64,000 nucleotides of DNA, taken from Pseudomonas sp. sp1636 (GTDB taxonomy: Bacteria; Pseudomonadota; Gammaproteobacteria; Pseudomonadales; Pseudomonadaceae). The stretch is taken from positions 62,001-126,000 of the forward strand of contig NZ_JARRAB010000010.1 of assembly GCF_030376615.1 (NCBI RefSeq). Direction: 5' to 3'. Of this stretch, positions 7,999 through 17,376 are shown one piece after another. Every line of letters starts with the position of its first letter. The stretch's first letter is position 1. The position numbers and the translations under genes were made by a program. Below the pieces are notes generated by a model. That model worked only from the letters and a program-made list of their open reading frames with translations, made no database searches and was not told the origin of the DNA.

Positions 7999-10284
7999 AT
8001 GTATAAAGACCTCAAGTTTCCCGTGCTGATCGTGCACCGCGATATCAAGGCCGACACCGTGGCCGGCGATCGGGTGCGTGCCATCGCTCGCGAACTGGAG
8101 CAGGACGGTTTCAGCATCCTGTCCACCGCCAGCTCCGCCGAAGGGCGAATCGTCGCCTCGACCCATCACGGCCTCGCCTGCATTCTGGTGACTGCCGAGG
8201 GCGCGGGGGAGAACAAGCACCTGCTGCAGGACATGGTCGAGTTGATCCGCATCGCCCGCCGGCGTGCGCCGCAGTTGCCGATCTTCGCCCTCGGCGAACA
8301 GGTGACCATCGAGAACGCGCCGGCCGAAGCCATGGCCGACCTCAACCAGTTGCGCGGCATTCTTTACCTGTTCGAGGACACGGTGGCGTTCCTCGCCCGC
8401 CAGGTCGCCCGCGCCGCGCGCAATTATCTGGACTGCCTGCTACCGCCATTCTTCAAGGCGCTGGTGCAGCACACCGCACAATCCAACTACTCCTGGCACA
8501 CCCCTGGCCATGGCGGCGGGGTGGCCTACCGCAAGAGTCCGGTCGGCCAGGCTTTCCACCAGTTCTTCGGCGAGAACACCCTGCGCTCCGACCTCTCGGT
8601 GTCGGTGCCGGAGCTGGGTTCGCTGCTCGATCACACCGGCCCCTTGGCCGAGGCCGAGGCCCGCGCCGCGCGCAACTTCGGCGCCGACCACACCTACTTC
8701 GTGATCAACGGCACCTCGACCGCCAACAAGATCGTCTGGCACGGCATGGTCGGGCGCGACGACCTGGTGCTGGTCGACCGCAACTGCCACAAGTCGATCC
8801 TCCACGCGATCATCATGACCGGTGCGATTCCGCTGTACCTGTGTCCGGAGCGCAACGAACTGGGCATCATCGGGCCGATCCCGCTGAGCGAGTTTTCCCG
8901 CGAGTCGATTCAGGCCAAGATCGACGCCAGCCCCCTTGCTTGTAACCGTGAGCCGCGCGGCCGCGTGCCCAGCAGCAGCGGGGCCATGATCAAGCTGGTG
9001 GTGGTGACCAACTCGACCTACGACGGCCTGTGTTACAACGCCGAGCTGATCAAGCAGACCCTCGGCGACAGCGTCGAGGTGCTGCATTTCGACGAGGCCT
9101 GGTACGCCTATGCGGCCTTCCACGAGTTCTACGCCGGGCGCTATGGCATGGGCACGACCCGCACCGCCAATGCGCCGCTGGTGTTCAGCACGCACTCCAC
9201 GCACAAGCTGCTGGCCGCGTTCAGCCAGGCCTCGATGATCCATGTGCAGGATGGCGGTGCGCGCCAGCTGGACCGCGACCGCTTCAACGAAGCCTTCATG
9301 ATGCATATCTCGACCTCGCCGCAGTACGGCATCATCGCCTCGCTGGATGTGGCCTCGGCGATGATGGAAGGCCCGGCCGGGCGCTCGCTGATCCAGGAAA
9401 CCTTCGATGAGGCCCTGAGCTTCCGCCGTGCCCTGGCCAATCTGCGGCAGAACCTCAGCACCGACGATTGGTGGTTCAGTATCTGGCAACCGCCCCAGGC
9501 CGAGGGCGCCGACGAAGTGGCCACCGCGAGCTGGTTGCTGCAGCCGCAAGCCGAGTGGCATGGCTTCGGCGAGGTGGCCGAGGATTATGTGCTGCTCGAT
9601 CCGATCAAGGTCACCCTGGTGACCCCCGGCCTGACCGCGGGCGGCAAGCTCGATCAGTGCGGGATTCCGGCGGCGGTGGTCAGCAAGTTCCTCTGGGAAC
9701 GTGGCCTTGTGGTCGAGAAGACCGGGCTGTACTCCTTCCTGGTGCTGTTTTCCATGGGTATCACCAAGGGCAAGTGGAGCACCCTGCTCACCGAGTTGCT
9801 GGAGTTCAAGCGCAGTTACGACGTCAATCTGCCGCTGACCGTCGCCTTGCCCTCGATTGCCCAGGCGGGCGGTGCGCATTACCACGGCATGGGCCTGCGC
9901 GACCTGTGCGATGCGCTGCACCGTTGCTACGGGGAAAATGCCACGGCCAAGGCCATGAAACGCATGTACACGGTGCTGCCGGAAGTCGCCCTGAAACCCG
10001 CCGATGCCTACAACCAGCTGGTACGCGGCGAAGTCGAGGCCGTGCCTATCGATCGGCTCGACGGGCGCATCGCGGCGGTGATGCTGGTGCCCTATCCGCC
10101 GGGTATCCCGTTGATCATGCCGGGCGAGCGCTTCACCCCGGCCACCCGCTCGATCATCGATTACCTGGAGTTCGCCCGCACCTTCGACCGCAGCTTCCCC
10201 GGCTTCGACGCCGACGTGCACGGCTTGCAACGCAACGAAGATCCCGGCGGCAGCGACTACACGGTCGACTGCATCAGGCTGTAA
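7999..10284 (+). CDS. ldcA: Lysine decarboxylase (Orn/Lys/Arg decarboxylase class I, LdcA)
   Basis: A 761-residue PLP enzyme of the Orn/Lys/Arg decarboxylase family that converts L-lysine to cadaverine and CO2. The N-terminal receiver-like wing domain (about 1-130) is followed by the PLP domain. The Schiff-base lysine is K403 in STHSTHKLLAAFSQ, and the PLP-phosphate region is near SWHTPGHGGG. It closely resembles P. aeruginosa LdcA (PA1818). The start was placed at 7999 (MYKDLKFPVLIVHRD), where family homology begins; the frame is open from 7903 but that extension shows no family features. There is no strong Shine-Dalgarno at 7999, so the start is the least certain part. The role is arginine/lysine catabolism via cadaverine. 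Confidence 0.92.
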   Translation: MYKDLKFPVLIVHRDIKADTVAGDRVRAIARELEQDGFSILSTASSAEGRIVASTHHGLACILVTAEGAGENKHLLQDMVELIRIARRRAPQLPIFALGEQVTIENAPAEAMADLNQLRGILYLFEDTVAFLARQVARAARNYLDCLLPPFFKALVQHTAQSNYSWHTPGHGGGVAYRKSPVGQAFHQFFGENTLRSDLSVSVPELGSLLDHTGPLAEAEARAARNFGADHTYFVINGTSTANKIVWHGMVGRDDLVLVDRNCHKSILHAIIMTGAIPLYLCPERNELGIIGPIPLSEFSRESIQAKIDASPLACNREPRGRVPSSSGAMIKLVVVTNSTYDGLCYNAELIKQTLGDSVEVLHFDEAWYAYAAFHEFYAGRYGMGTTRTANAPLVFSTHSTHKLLAAFSQASMIHVQDGGARQLDRDRFNEAFMMHISTSPQYGIIASLDVASAMMEGPAGRSLIQETFDEALSFRRALANLRQNLSTDDWWFSIWQPPQAEGADEVATASWLLQPQAEWHGFGEVAEDYVLLDPIKVTLVTPGLTAGGKLDQCGIPAAVVSKFLWERGLVVEKTGLYSFLVLFSMGITKGKWSTLLTELLEFKRSYDVNLPLTVALPSIAQAGGAHYHGMGLRDLCDALHRCYGENATAKAMKRMYTVLPEVALKPADAYNQLVRGEVEAVPIDRLDGRIAAVMLVPYPPGIPLIMPGERFTPATRSIIDYLEFARTFDRSFPGFDADVHGLQRNEDPGGSDYTVDCIRL

Positions 10285-10424
10285 GACGCGCAGGCGCGTT
10301 GTCGACGGGACGGCGTGCCAGCCTTACGCGCCTTGTGCGGCTGTCTGCGCCAGATCGAGTGGTTCCTGGCAACAGTTAACAGCGCTTAAGCCCAATGGCG
10401 TGTTCTGCGTCACAGAGGCCGGCA

Positions 10425-10452
10425 TCGACATTTATGACGTGCTTGTTATAGT
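10425..10452 (+). promoter_or_regulatory. Sigma-70 promoter candidate for the crotonase gene
   Basis: TCGACA (10425-10430) and TATAGT (10447-10452) each match the -35 and -10 consensus at five of six bases with a 16-bp spacer. Transcription would begin near 10459, about 60 bases before the coding start. Confidence 0.55.
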
Positions 10453-10519
10453 TGCGCGGTTGTAATCACAAGAATGTTCTTGGGCGCGTGCGCGCCGTTT
10501 ATTGCAGAGGATGACTGCC

Positions 10520-11332
10520 GTGTCCGACTACAAAGCCTTTAGTGTCGAGTTGGCAGATAAGATCGCCCACGTGGTGATCAATCGCCCGGAAAAAATCAAC
10601 GCCATGAACGCCGACTTCTGGGCGGAGATCATCGAGATCTTTCGCTGGGCCGACGCCACCGACGAGGTGCGGGTGGTGGTGCTGTCGGGCGCCGGCAAGC
10701 ATTTTTCCTCTGGTATCGACCTGATGATGCTGGCCCAGGTCGGCACCCAACTGGGCAAGGATGTCGGCCGCAATGCCGAAGCGCTACGGCGCAAGATCCT
10801 CGAATTGCAGGCCTCGTTCAACGCCGTGGACAACTGCCGCAAGCCGGTGCTGGCGGCGATCCAGGGCTACTGTCTGGGCGGCGCCATCGACCTGGTCTCG
10901 GCCTGCGACATGCGCTATTCGACCCTTGACGCACAGTTCTCGATCAAGGAAATCGACATGGGCATGGCCGCCGACGTCGGCACCTTGCAGCGTCTGCCGC
11001 GCCTTATCGGCGACGGCATGATGCGCGAGCTGGCCTTCACCGGGCGCACCATCGACGGCGAAGAAGCGCGCAGCATCGGCCTGGTCAATCGTACCTTCGC
11101 CGATGCTTCCGCGCTGCTCGACGGGGTGATGGAAATCGCCCGCGAAATCGCCGCCAAGTCGCCGGTGGCCATCCGCGGCACCAAGGAAATGATTCGCTAT
11201 ATGCGCGACCATAGGGTCGATGACGGCCTCGAGTACATCGCCACCTGGAACGCCGCGATGTTGCAGTCGGCCGATCTGCGCGTGGCCATGACCGCGCACA
11301 TGAGCAAGCAGAAGCCGGAGTTCGCCGACTGA
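10520..11332 (+). CDS. Enoyl-CoA hydratase/isomerase family protein (dienoyl-CoA isomerase-like)
   Basis: A crotonase-fold enzyme of about 270 residues. The oxyanion-hole segments are SGAGKHFSSGIDLMML and GYCLGGAIDLVSACDMRYS. The acidic residues in IKEIDMGMAADVGTLQRLP match delta(3,5)-delta(2,4)-dienoyl-CoA isomerases (ECH1 type) better than classical hydratases. It would act on unsaturated fatty acyl-CoA in beta-oxidation. The start chosen is GTG 10520 (MSDYKAF), with AGAGGA nine bases upstream; ATG 10511 and TTG 10502 are in frame but too close to that site. The P. aeruginosa counterpart in the same position is PA1821. Confidence 0.85.
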   Translation: MSDYKAFSVELADKIAHVVINRPEKINAMNADFWAEIIEIFRWADATDEVRVVVLSGAGKHFSSGIDLMMLAQVGTQLGKDVGRNAEALRRKILELQASFNAVDNCRKPVLAAIQGYCLGGAIDLVSACDMRYSTLDAQFSIKEIDMGMAADVGTLQRLPRLIGDGMMRELAFTGRTIDGEEARSIGLVNRTFADASALLDGVMEIAREIAAKSPVAIRGTKEMIRYMRDHRVDDGLEYIATWNAAMLQSADLRVAMTAHMSKQKPEFAD

Positions 11333-11382
11333 TGCCGCTTCGCAGTCTGTCTTCTCTACCGGCGCGGGAGGCGCACTAGCGC

Positions 11383-13068
11383 ATGGTTTCTGGAGCCACG
11401 TCACTGAGTTTGGTGCGTAACGAACTGTTCACCACCATGGAGGAGGCAGAGTCGAGCCTTGAGCATTTCATTGCCGAGCGGCATAACGGCAGCTTGTTGC
11501 AGCAGGCGGTGGAAAGCCTTCATCAAGTTCGCGGTACGCTCAATCTGGTCGAGTTGACCGGTGCCGAGTTGCTCGCTCAGGAAGTGCTCGAGCAGGCCAC
11601 CGACATTCCTGCCGGCGCTGGCGAGGAGCGCGATGTGCAGCTCGCGGCGCTGAGCAATGCGCTGCATGTGCTGCGCCGTTATCTGGAAAACGTCGAAGTG
11701 CACCGCCAGGAAATGCCCGAGTTGCTGCTGCCGGCGATCAATGACCTGCGCCAGGCCGGCGGCGGTCAGCCAGCGCTGCCGGAAAGCTTCTTCTTCAGTG
11801 TGCGCCTCGACCACGCGCGCCCGCGAAGCGCGCCGGCCGCCCTGGATGCGGCGGCCAAGGAGAGCGAAGGCCGGCGCTTGCGGCATATGTATCAGGTGGG
11901 TTTGCTGGGGTTTATTCGCGAACAGAATCCACAGGCCAGTCTGAAATTGATGGGTCGAGCCATGAGCCGGCTCGACAGTTTGTACGCCAACGAACCGCGT
12001 GGCCGCTTGTGCTGGATCGGCGCCGCGGCCGTGGAGGCGCAGCTCGATGGTCAGTTATTGGCACGCAAGTCGCGCAAGCAGCTGTTCTCGCGGATCGATC
12101 GTGAACTTAAGCAAGCCCTTGGCAACAGTCAGCACGAAGCGCCGCGCAGCCTGCTCAAGGAACTGCTTTATCTGGTGGCCTTGGCCGACAGTCGCGGCTC
12201 GGTGGCCACGCCCGTGCGCGAGCTGTTTGGCCTGACCTCGCTGCCATTTACCGACCACCTGCTGGAAGAGGAATACCAACGCTTGGCTGGCCCCGGGCAG
12301 GCCGTGATGCGCTCGTTGAGTTCGGCCATTCGCGAAGAGTTGGCCAGCCTCAAGGACATGCTCGACCTGATCGAGCGGGGCACCGTGCAGGCTGAAAGTC
12401 TCGGCAATCTGCATACCTTGCTCGGCAAGTTGAGCAAGACCCTGGGTATGGTCGGCCTCAGTTCGGCGGGCAATGTGTTGAACGCGCAACTGCAGATGGT
12501 TGCAGGCTGGAGTGAGGCGCACGCACCGCAACAGCAGGAGCTGCTCAAACTGGCCGATGCCGTTCTCTATGTCGAAGGCATGGTGTCCAGCCTGGAGCGC
12601 GGCGAGCGGCGCGACCAGAGTGCAGGGCAGCAGCCGCCAGCGGGCAAGGAAATCGAATCCTTCGCCTACTACCAGCTCAATGAAGCACGCATCGTCGTGG
12701 TCGATGAGGCCCGCGCCGGCCTGGCGCTGGCCAAACGCGCGATCACGGCCTACCTGGAAACCGGCGGCGACCGCATGCACCTGGCCAATGTGCCGTTCAG
12801 TTTGCAGACGGTGCGCGGCGGGCTGTGGTTTCTCGGCCAGGAGCGGGCCGCCATGCTGGTCGGCGCCTGCGCCGAATACATCCAGACGCAGATGTTCGAA
12901 ATGCCGCAGATGCCTTCCGAGCAAATGCTGGAAACCCTTGCCGATGCACTCAGCAGTCTCGAATATTATCTGGAAGCGGGCGCGGTAATGCGCCCGGAAA
13001 CCCAGCCAAGCGTGCTCGATTTGGCCGCGGACAGCGTGCGTGCCCTTGGTTTACCGGTAGCCGCATAG
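11383..13068 (+). CDS. fimL: FimL, Hpt-like regulator of type IV pili and cAMP signalling
   Basis: A 561-residue cytoplasmic, largely helical protein. The N-terminal 120 residues (MVSGATSLSLVRNELFTTME, and SLLQQAVESLHQVRGTLNLV) resemble the N-terminal Hpt-like modules of ChpA but lack a clear phosphorylatable Hpt histidine motif. In P. aeruginosa, FimL (PA1822) raises cAMP/Vfr signalling and is needed for twitching motility and type III secretion. Identity rests on sequence and on position between the crotonase and nudC. It ends with TAG at 13068 and nudC begins at the very next base, so the two are probably co-transcribed and translationally coupled. Confidence 0.88.
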   Translation: MVSGATSLSLVRNELFTTMEEAESSLEHFIAERHNGSLLQQAVESLHQVRGTLNLVELTGAELLAQEVLEQATDIPAGAGEERDVQLAALSNALHVLRRYLENVEVHRQEMPELLLPAINDLRQAGGGQPALPESFFFSVRLDHARPRSAPAALDAAAKESEGRRLRHMYQVGLLGFIREQNPQASLKLMGRAMSRLDSLYANEPRGRLCWIGAAAVEAQLDGQLLARKSRKQLFSRIDRELKQALGNSQHEAPRSLLKELLYLVALADSRGSVATPVRELFGLTSLPFTDHLLEEEYQRLAGPGQAVMRSLSSAIREELASLKDMLDLIERGTVQAESLGNLHTLLGKLSKTLGMVGLSSAGNVLNAQLQMVAGWSEAHAPQQQELLKLADAVLYVEGMVSSLERGERRDQSAGQQPPAGKEIESFAYYQLNEARIVVVDEARAGLALAKRAITAYLETGGDRMHLANVPFSLQTVRGGLWFLGQERAAMLVGACAEYIQTQMFEMPQMPSEQMLETLADALSSLEYYLEAGAVMRPETQPSVLDLAADSVRALGLPVAA

Positions 13069-13899
13069 ATGACTCAGCGTTGGCAGCCCGCCTTACTCGA
13101 TAGCCAGCAGCCCGGTGGTTGGGCGGTGGCGCATTGTAAACAACACTTCCTGGCGGACGGCAATGGCGTGCTGTTCCCCCGCGAATGGCTGAAAAAGCAA
13201 GAGTTGCCTGTGCTCGCCGAACACGGCATCGGTCATTTCGACGGCGATGCCATCTACCTGCTGGAGTTGCAGGAACCGCTCGATATGCCCGGTTGCAGCT
13301 GGCAAAGCCTGCGCCAGTTCATGCTGCAAGGCGATGCCGAGACCTTCAAATTGCTCAGCTACGCGACGCAGATCGGCACCTGGGCACGCCAGCATCGTTT
13401 TTGTGGCAGTTGTGGTGGTGCCATGCTGCATTTCGCCGGCGAACGGGCGATGCATTGTCCGCGTTGCGAGTTGCACCACTATCCGCGCCTGTCGCCGAGC
13501 ATGATAGTGCTGGTCACCCGCGACGATGAAATCCTTCTGGCGCGATCGCCGCGTTTCGTCCCTGGGGTCTATAGCACCCTGGCCGGTTTCGTCGAGGCGG
13601 GCGAGTCGGTCGAACAATGCGTGGTTCGCGAGGTGCGCGAAGAGGTGGGGGTCGAGATCAGCAACCCGCGGTATCTCGGCAGCCAGGGCTGGCCGTTTCC
13701 GCATTCGCTGATGCTCGGTTTTCATGCCGAGTACGCGTCTGGCGAGATCGTCATGCAGGCCGACGAGATCGAAGATGCGCAGTGGTTCAGCGTGCACCAG
13801 TTGCCGCCCTTGCCGGCGGCGCGCTCGATTGCCCGCTACCTGATCGATGTGTATGTGGCGCGCCGTCTAGGCCAGCCCGAACCAGTGCTGCCAGGCTAG
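13069..13899 (+). CDS. nudC: NAD(H) pyrophosphatase / NAD-cap decapping hydrolase NudC
   Basis: A 276-residue Nudix hydrolase. A Zn ribbon (CGSC and CPRC, about 106-130) is followed by the Nudix box [20 protein letters not shown] and the NudC-specific [14 protein letters not shown]. NudC hydrolyses NADH to NMNH and AMP and removes NAD caps from RNA. The ATG directly follows the fimL stop without a gap. The last 33 bases overlap the 3' end of the convergent TSUP gene. Confidence 0.95.
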   Translation: MTQRWQPALLDSQQPGGWAVAHCKQHFLADGNGVLFPREWLKKQELPVLAEHGIGHFDGDAIYLLELQEPLDMPGCSWQSLRQFMLQGDAETFKLLSYATQIGTWARQHRFCGSCGGAMLHFAGERAMHCPRCELHHYPRLSPSMIVLVTRDDEILLARSPRFVPGVYSTLAGFVEAGESVEQCVVREVREEVGVEISNPRYLGSQGWPFPHSLMLGFHAEYASGEIVMQADEIEDAQWFSVHQLPPLPAARSIARYLIDVYVARRLGQPEPVLPG

Positions 13900-14652
13900 C
13901 CGCGCGGCCAGGGCCAACACCACCAGAATGAATACTGGACGGATGAATTTCGAGCCGCCGCGGATGGCCGTGCGCGCGCCGAGAAATGCCCCGGCCATCA
14001 GGGCGATGCCCATGCTGATGCCGAGCAACCAGGCCACTTGCCCGGCGATGATGAACACCGCCAGGGCGCAGGCGTTGCTAACGAAGTTCATGCTGCGCGC
14101 CACGCCACTGGCACGAACCAGATCCAGCGGGTAGAGCAGCAGGCTGCTGACCGTCCAGAACGCCCCGGTGCCCGGTCCGGCGACGCCATCGTAGAAGCCC
14201 AGACCGAGGCTTTGCGGCCACTGCCGGCCCTGCGCAACAGGCGCGTCGGCGACGAGCGGTGCCGCCGGGGTGCGCCCGAACAGCAGATAAAGTCCACAGG
14301 CAAACACCACCAGCGGCAGCAATTGATTGAGCCAGGCAGCTGGTAGCCAGTGCACCAGGGTCGCTCCCAGCAGGGCGCCGATCGCGGTGCCGATCAGCGC
14401 ATTGCGCCAGGGCCGGGGAGCAAACAGCTTGCGCCGGTAGAAGGTATAGCTGGCGATGGCCGAGCCAAAGGTGGCGCACAGCTTGTTGGTGCCCAGCACC
14501 AGATGCGGCGGCAGACCGGCCATCAGCAAGGCGGGAATGGTCAACAGGCCGCCGCCGCCGGCAATGGCATCGATAAAGCCGGCGACGAAGGCCACCAGGG
14601 CGAGAACGGCGAGGGTTGCCGGGTCGACGGCAAGCTCGAAAGGCAAGGGCAT
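13867..14652 (-). CDS. TSUP family transporter (TauE/SafE, sulfite/sulfonate-type exporter)
   Basis: A 261-residue inner-membrane protein with about eight transmembrane helices and the family motif [20 protein letters not shown] near residue 25. The second half carries the repeat-like segment [20 protein letters not shown] proteins export or import sulfur- and carbon-containing anions such as sulfite, sulfoacetate or taurine-derived products. The substrate here cannot be read from sequence. It is convergent to nudC with a 33-bp coding overlap and divergent from the next unknown membrane protein. Confidence 0.85.
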   Translation of the reverse strand: MPLPFELAVDPATLAVLALVAFVAGFIDAIAGGGGLLTIPALLMAGLPPHLVLGTNKLCATFGSAIASYTFYRRKLFAPRPWRNALIGTAIGALLGATLVHWLPAAWLNQLLPLVVFACGLYLLFGRTPAAPLVADAPVAQGRQWPQSLGLGFYDGVAGPGTGAFWTVSSLLLYPLDLVRASGVARSMNFVSNACALAVFIIAGQVAWLLGISMGIALMAGAFLGARTAIRGGSKFIRPVFILVVLALAARLAWQHWFGLA

Positions 14653-14752
14653 GGAAAAGACGACCTGTGTCCGATTGTGCGGCGAACCTGCTGTTCGCAG
14701 GCGGGGTTGCTGCGCATAATGCCGGCATTTTCACGGGTAAGGAATCGACTCG

Positions 14753-15400
14753 ATGCAATACGACGGTTTGGCATGGGCGATGGCACTGCTGGCAGTGTTG
14801 ACGGTGTTGATTGCCGCGCGAATTCTGCTCAATAGCCACTGGTTGCTCGGCTGGTTGCGCGGCACCTGTGGCCTGGCCTTTGTGGCGCTTGCCGGCTTCA
14901 TCGGCCTGGTGGCGTATGACCTCTATAGCTATGCGCCGTTGCCGGAGGACAAACCGCTGGTGACCCTGAGTTTCGAGGCCGACGGCGCGCGTTATCGGGT
15001 CAACCTGCTGGAAGGCGGGAGCGAGCGCAGTGTGTTTCTCGAGGGCGACTTGTGGCAGTTGGATGCGCGGTTTTTACAATGGCGGGGGCTCGCTGCCCTG
15101 ATCGGGTTGCAGCCGGGCTATCGCCTGGAGAAACTCTCGGGGCGCTTCCTCTCCATCGAGCAACAGGCGCTGGCCCAACAGGCCCGAGTCGAGCTGGCAC
15201 AAAGCCCCTATGGCGTCGATCTGTGGCGCTGGCTGCGCCTGGGCCGGCATGACCTGTTCATGTTCGATGCCCAGGCCCGCCGAGTCACCTTCCTGCCGAT
15301 TGCCGACAAAGCGGTGTACAGCGTCAGCCTGACACCGACCGGCCTGTTGGCGCAGCCGATGAACCAGGCGGCTAAACAGGCACTGCAGGATTGGCAGTAG
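14753..15400 (+). CDS. Conserved membrane-anchored protein of unknown function
   Basis: A 215-residue protein with two N-terminal transmembrane helices (about 6-27 and 38-58). A soluble C-terminal part with alternating beta-like segments follows (LVTLSFEADGARYRVNLL), probably periplasmic. I do not recognise a named domain. It carries no obvious catalytic motif. From its position it corresponds to a conserved hypothetical gene of the same P. aeruginosa stretch. The ATG follows a purine-rich AAGGAAT. It stands alone between a divergent TSUP gene and a convergent SDR gene. Confidence 0.75.
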   Translation: MQYDGLAWAMALLAVLTVLIAARILLNSHWLLGWLRGTCGLAFVALAGFIGLVAYDLYSYAPLPEDKPLVTLSFEADGARYRVNLLEGGSERSVFLEGDLWQLDARFLQWRGLAALIGLQPGYRLEKLSGRFLSIEQQALAQQARVELAQSPYGVDLWRWLRLGRHDLFMFDAQARRVTFLPIADKAVYSVSLTPTGLLAQPMNQAAKQALQDWQ

Positions 15401-15435
15401 AACAAGGCGAGTGGGCTGAAGCCTGCGCCACGCAA

Positions 15436-15455
15436 AAGGGATCCGCAGATCCCTT
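15436..15455. terminator. Bidirectional terminator hairpin
   Basis: AAGGGATC (15436-15443) pairs with GATCCCTT (15448-15455) around CGCA. On the minus strand the stem runs into CCCTTTTG, so it fits the end of the SDR transcript, and it also lies after the unknown membrane gene. Confidence 0.55.
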
Positions 15456-15474
15456 GTTCAACGACTGATCTCTA

Positions 15475-16242
15475 TCAGGACAGAAAACCGCCATCGACGT
15501 TCAGCGATACCCCGGTGGTGTAGCTGGAGGCGTCGCTGGCCAGGTAAAGCACGGCACCGGCCATTTCGCTCGGATCGGCCACGCGCTTGAGCGGGATGCG
15601 TTGCAGGGCCAGGTTGAGGATGGCATCGTTCTTGGTCAGTGCGGAGGCGAACTTGGTGTCGGTCAGGCCCGGCAGCAGGGCGTTGCAGCGGATGCCGAAC
15701 TGCGCGCATTCCTTGGCAAAGACCTTGGTCATGCTGATCACTGCGGCTTTGCTCACCGAGTAGATGCCCTGCATCTCACCTGGGCTGACGCCGTTGATCG
15801 AGGCGACGTTGATGATGCTGCCGCCGCCGTTTTCCTTCATCAGTTTGCCGCCTTCGATGGACATGAAGTAATAGCCGCGGATGTTGACGTCGACGGTCTT
15901 CTGGAAAGCCGCCAAGTCGGTCTCCAGTACGTTACCGAACTGCGGGTTGGTGGCGGCGTTGTTGACCAGGATGTCGAGGCGGCCGAACTGTTCGCGGATC
16001 TGCGCGAAGACGCTGTGGATCTGCTCCATTTCGCCGATGTGGCAGGCAATCGCGGTCGATTGGCCACCCTCGGCAATGATCGCGTCGGCAACGGCCTGGC
16101 AGCCATCGAGCTTGCGGCTGGAGACGATCACGTGAGCGCCTTGCTGGGCCAGTAGCTTGGCGGTGGCCTCGCCGATACCGCGGCTGGCGCCGGAAACGAA
16201 CGCGATCTTGCCGTCGAGGTCGAACAGTTGGGTCTTGGTCAT
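15475..16242 (-). CDS. Short-chain dehydrogenase/reductase
   Basis: A 255-residue classical SDR. The cofactor motif is SGASRGIGEATA (about 16-27), the structural motif is NNAATNP and the catalytic YxxxK is YSVSKAAV. A C-terminal NVDGGFLS ending is typical. The start was set at 16242 (MTKTQLFDLDG) because AAAGGA precedes it. The frame runs upstream to 16776, but that extension overlaps the next gene. It is 38 bp downstream of the phosphotransferase-like gene on the same strand; such pairs are usual in acyl-CoA or fatty-acid breakdown operons. The substrate is unknown. Confidence 0.87.
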   Translation of the reverse strand: MTKTQLFDLDGKIAFVSGASRGIGEATAKLLAQQGAHVIVSSRKLDGCQAVADAIIAEGGQSTAIACHIGEMEQIHSVFAQIREQFGRLDILVNNAATNPQFGNVLETDLAAFQKTVDVNIRGYYFMSIEGGKLMKENGGGSIINVASINGVSPGEMQGIYSVSKAAVISMTKVFAKECAQFGIRCNALLPGLTDTKFASALTKNDAILNLALQRIPLKRVADPSEMAGAVLYLASDASSYTTGVSLNVDGGFLS

Positions 16243-16280
16243 GGATGTTTCCTTTGTTATTGAAGGCCTGTTCGGCCGAT

Positions 16281-17348
16281 TTACAGCTGCGACTTGGCGA
16301 TGACCTGCAGGCTCATCTGCTCCAGCAGTTTGTTCATCTGCACGAATTGGGCGAAGCGCTTGTCCTGGGTCTGGCCGTGGTAATAGCGGTAGTAGATCTG
16401 CTGGACGATGCCGGCCAGGCGGAACAGGCCGTAGGTGTAGTAGAAATCGATGCTCTTGATCTCGATGCCGGCGCGTTCGGCGTAGTAATCGGCGAACCCC
16501 TGGCGAGTCAGCATGCCTGGCGCATTGCTCGGCTGGCGGCGCATCAGCTGTACCGGCGGGGGATCGCCGGCCTCGATCCAGTAGGCGAGGGTATTGCCCA
16601 GATCCATCAGCGGGTCGCCGAGGGTGGTCAGCTCCCAATCCAGCACACCGATGATCTGGCTCGGGGTGTGCGGGTCGAGGATCACGTTGTCGAAGCGGTA
16701 GTCGTTGTGCACGATAGCCGGCTTGGGGTGGTCGGCCGGCATCTTGTCGTTGAGCCAGGCCTTGACCGGCTCCCACAGCGGGGCGTCGGGGGTCAGGGCT
16801 TTTTCGTATCTATCGCTCCAGCCGCCGATCTGCCGCTGTACGTAGCCTTGCGGCTTGCCCAGGTCGCCGAGGCCGCAGGCCTGATAGTCGACGTTATGCA
16901 GCTCGACCAGCTTGTCGATAAAGCTCTTGCACAGTGCGCTCGTCTGCGCGGGGCTGAAGTTCAATTCGGCCGGCATGTCCGAGCGCAGAATGATGCCGTT
17001 GACCCGCTGCATGACATAGAACTCGGTGCCGATCACAGTCTCATCGGTGCAGTGCACATAGGCTTTCGGGCAATACGGAAAGGCCTCGTAGAGCTGGTTG
17101 AGAATGCGGTACTCGCGGCCCATGTCGTGAGCCGATTTGGCCTTGTGGCCAAAGGGCGGGCGGCGCAGGACGAGTTCTTGCTCGGGGTATTCGAGCAGGT
17201 AAGTGAGGTTCGACGCACCGCCGGGGAACTGGCTGATCTGCGGTTGGCCAGTCAGGCCGGGAATATGCGCCTTGAGGTATTGGTCGATGATCTCGGCGTC
17301 GAGTTCTTCACCCTCGCGGATGCGAGTGGACTGGTCAGTAAGCGCCAT
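16281..17348 (-). CDS. Phosphotransferase-family protein (ACAD10/APH-like kinase)
   Basis: A 355-residue protein of the aminoglycoside phosphotransferase/choline kinase fold. Visible are the catalytic loop HNDYRFDN, the metal-binding VLDWELTTLGDPLMDLG and the N-terminal beta-sheet GGASNLTYLL. It belongs to the group found with acyl-CoA dehydrogenases (ACAD10/11 kinase domain), thought to phosphorylate hydroxyacyl substrates rather than antibiotics. It is upstream of the SDR in the same direction and the equivalent of PA1829 by order. A drug-resistance role is unlikely. Confidence 0.85.
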   Translation of the reverse strand: MALTDQSTRIREGEELDAEIIDQYLKAHIPGLTGQPQISQFPGGASNLTYLLEYPEQELVLRRPPFGHKAKSAHDMGREYRILNQLYEAFPYCPKAYVHCTDETVIGTEFYVMQRVNGIILRSDMPAELNFSPAQTSALCKSFIDKLVELHNVDYQACGLGDLGKPQGYVQRQIGGWSDRYEKALTPDAPLWEPVKAWLNDKMPADHPKPAIVHNDYRFDNVILDPHTPSQIIGVLDWELTTLGDPLMDLGNTLAYWIEAGDPPPVQLMRRQPSNAPGMLTRQGFADYYAERAGIEIKSIDFYYTYGLFRLAGIVQQIYYRYYHGQTQDKRFAQFVQMNKLLEQMSLQVIAKSQL

Positions 17349-17376
17349 GCGTATCCCTTCTATTTATGATGGGTGC

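Noticed and set aside
8440..10230. A 596-codon frame antisense to ldcA
   Set aside because: ldcA in the other strand has full family homology and catalytic Lys; the antisense frame is a third-position GC shadow without motifs.
16281..17348. Aminoglycoside resistance gene
   Set aside because: The protein belongs to the ACAD-type kinase group in a lipid-metabolism neighbourhood, not to known resistance phosphotransferases.
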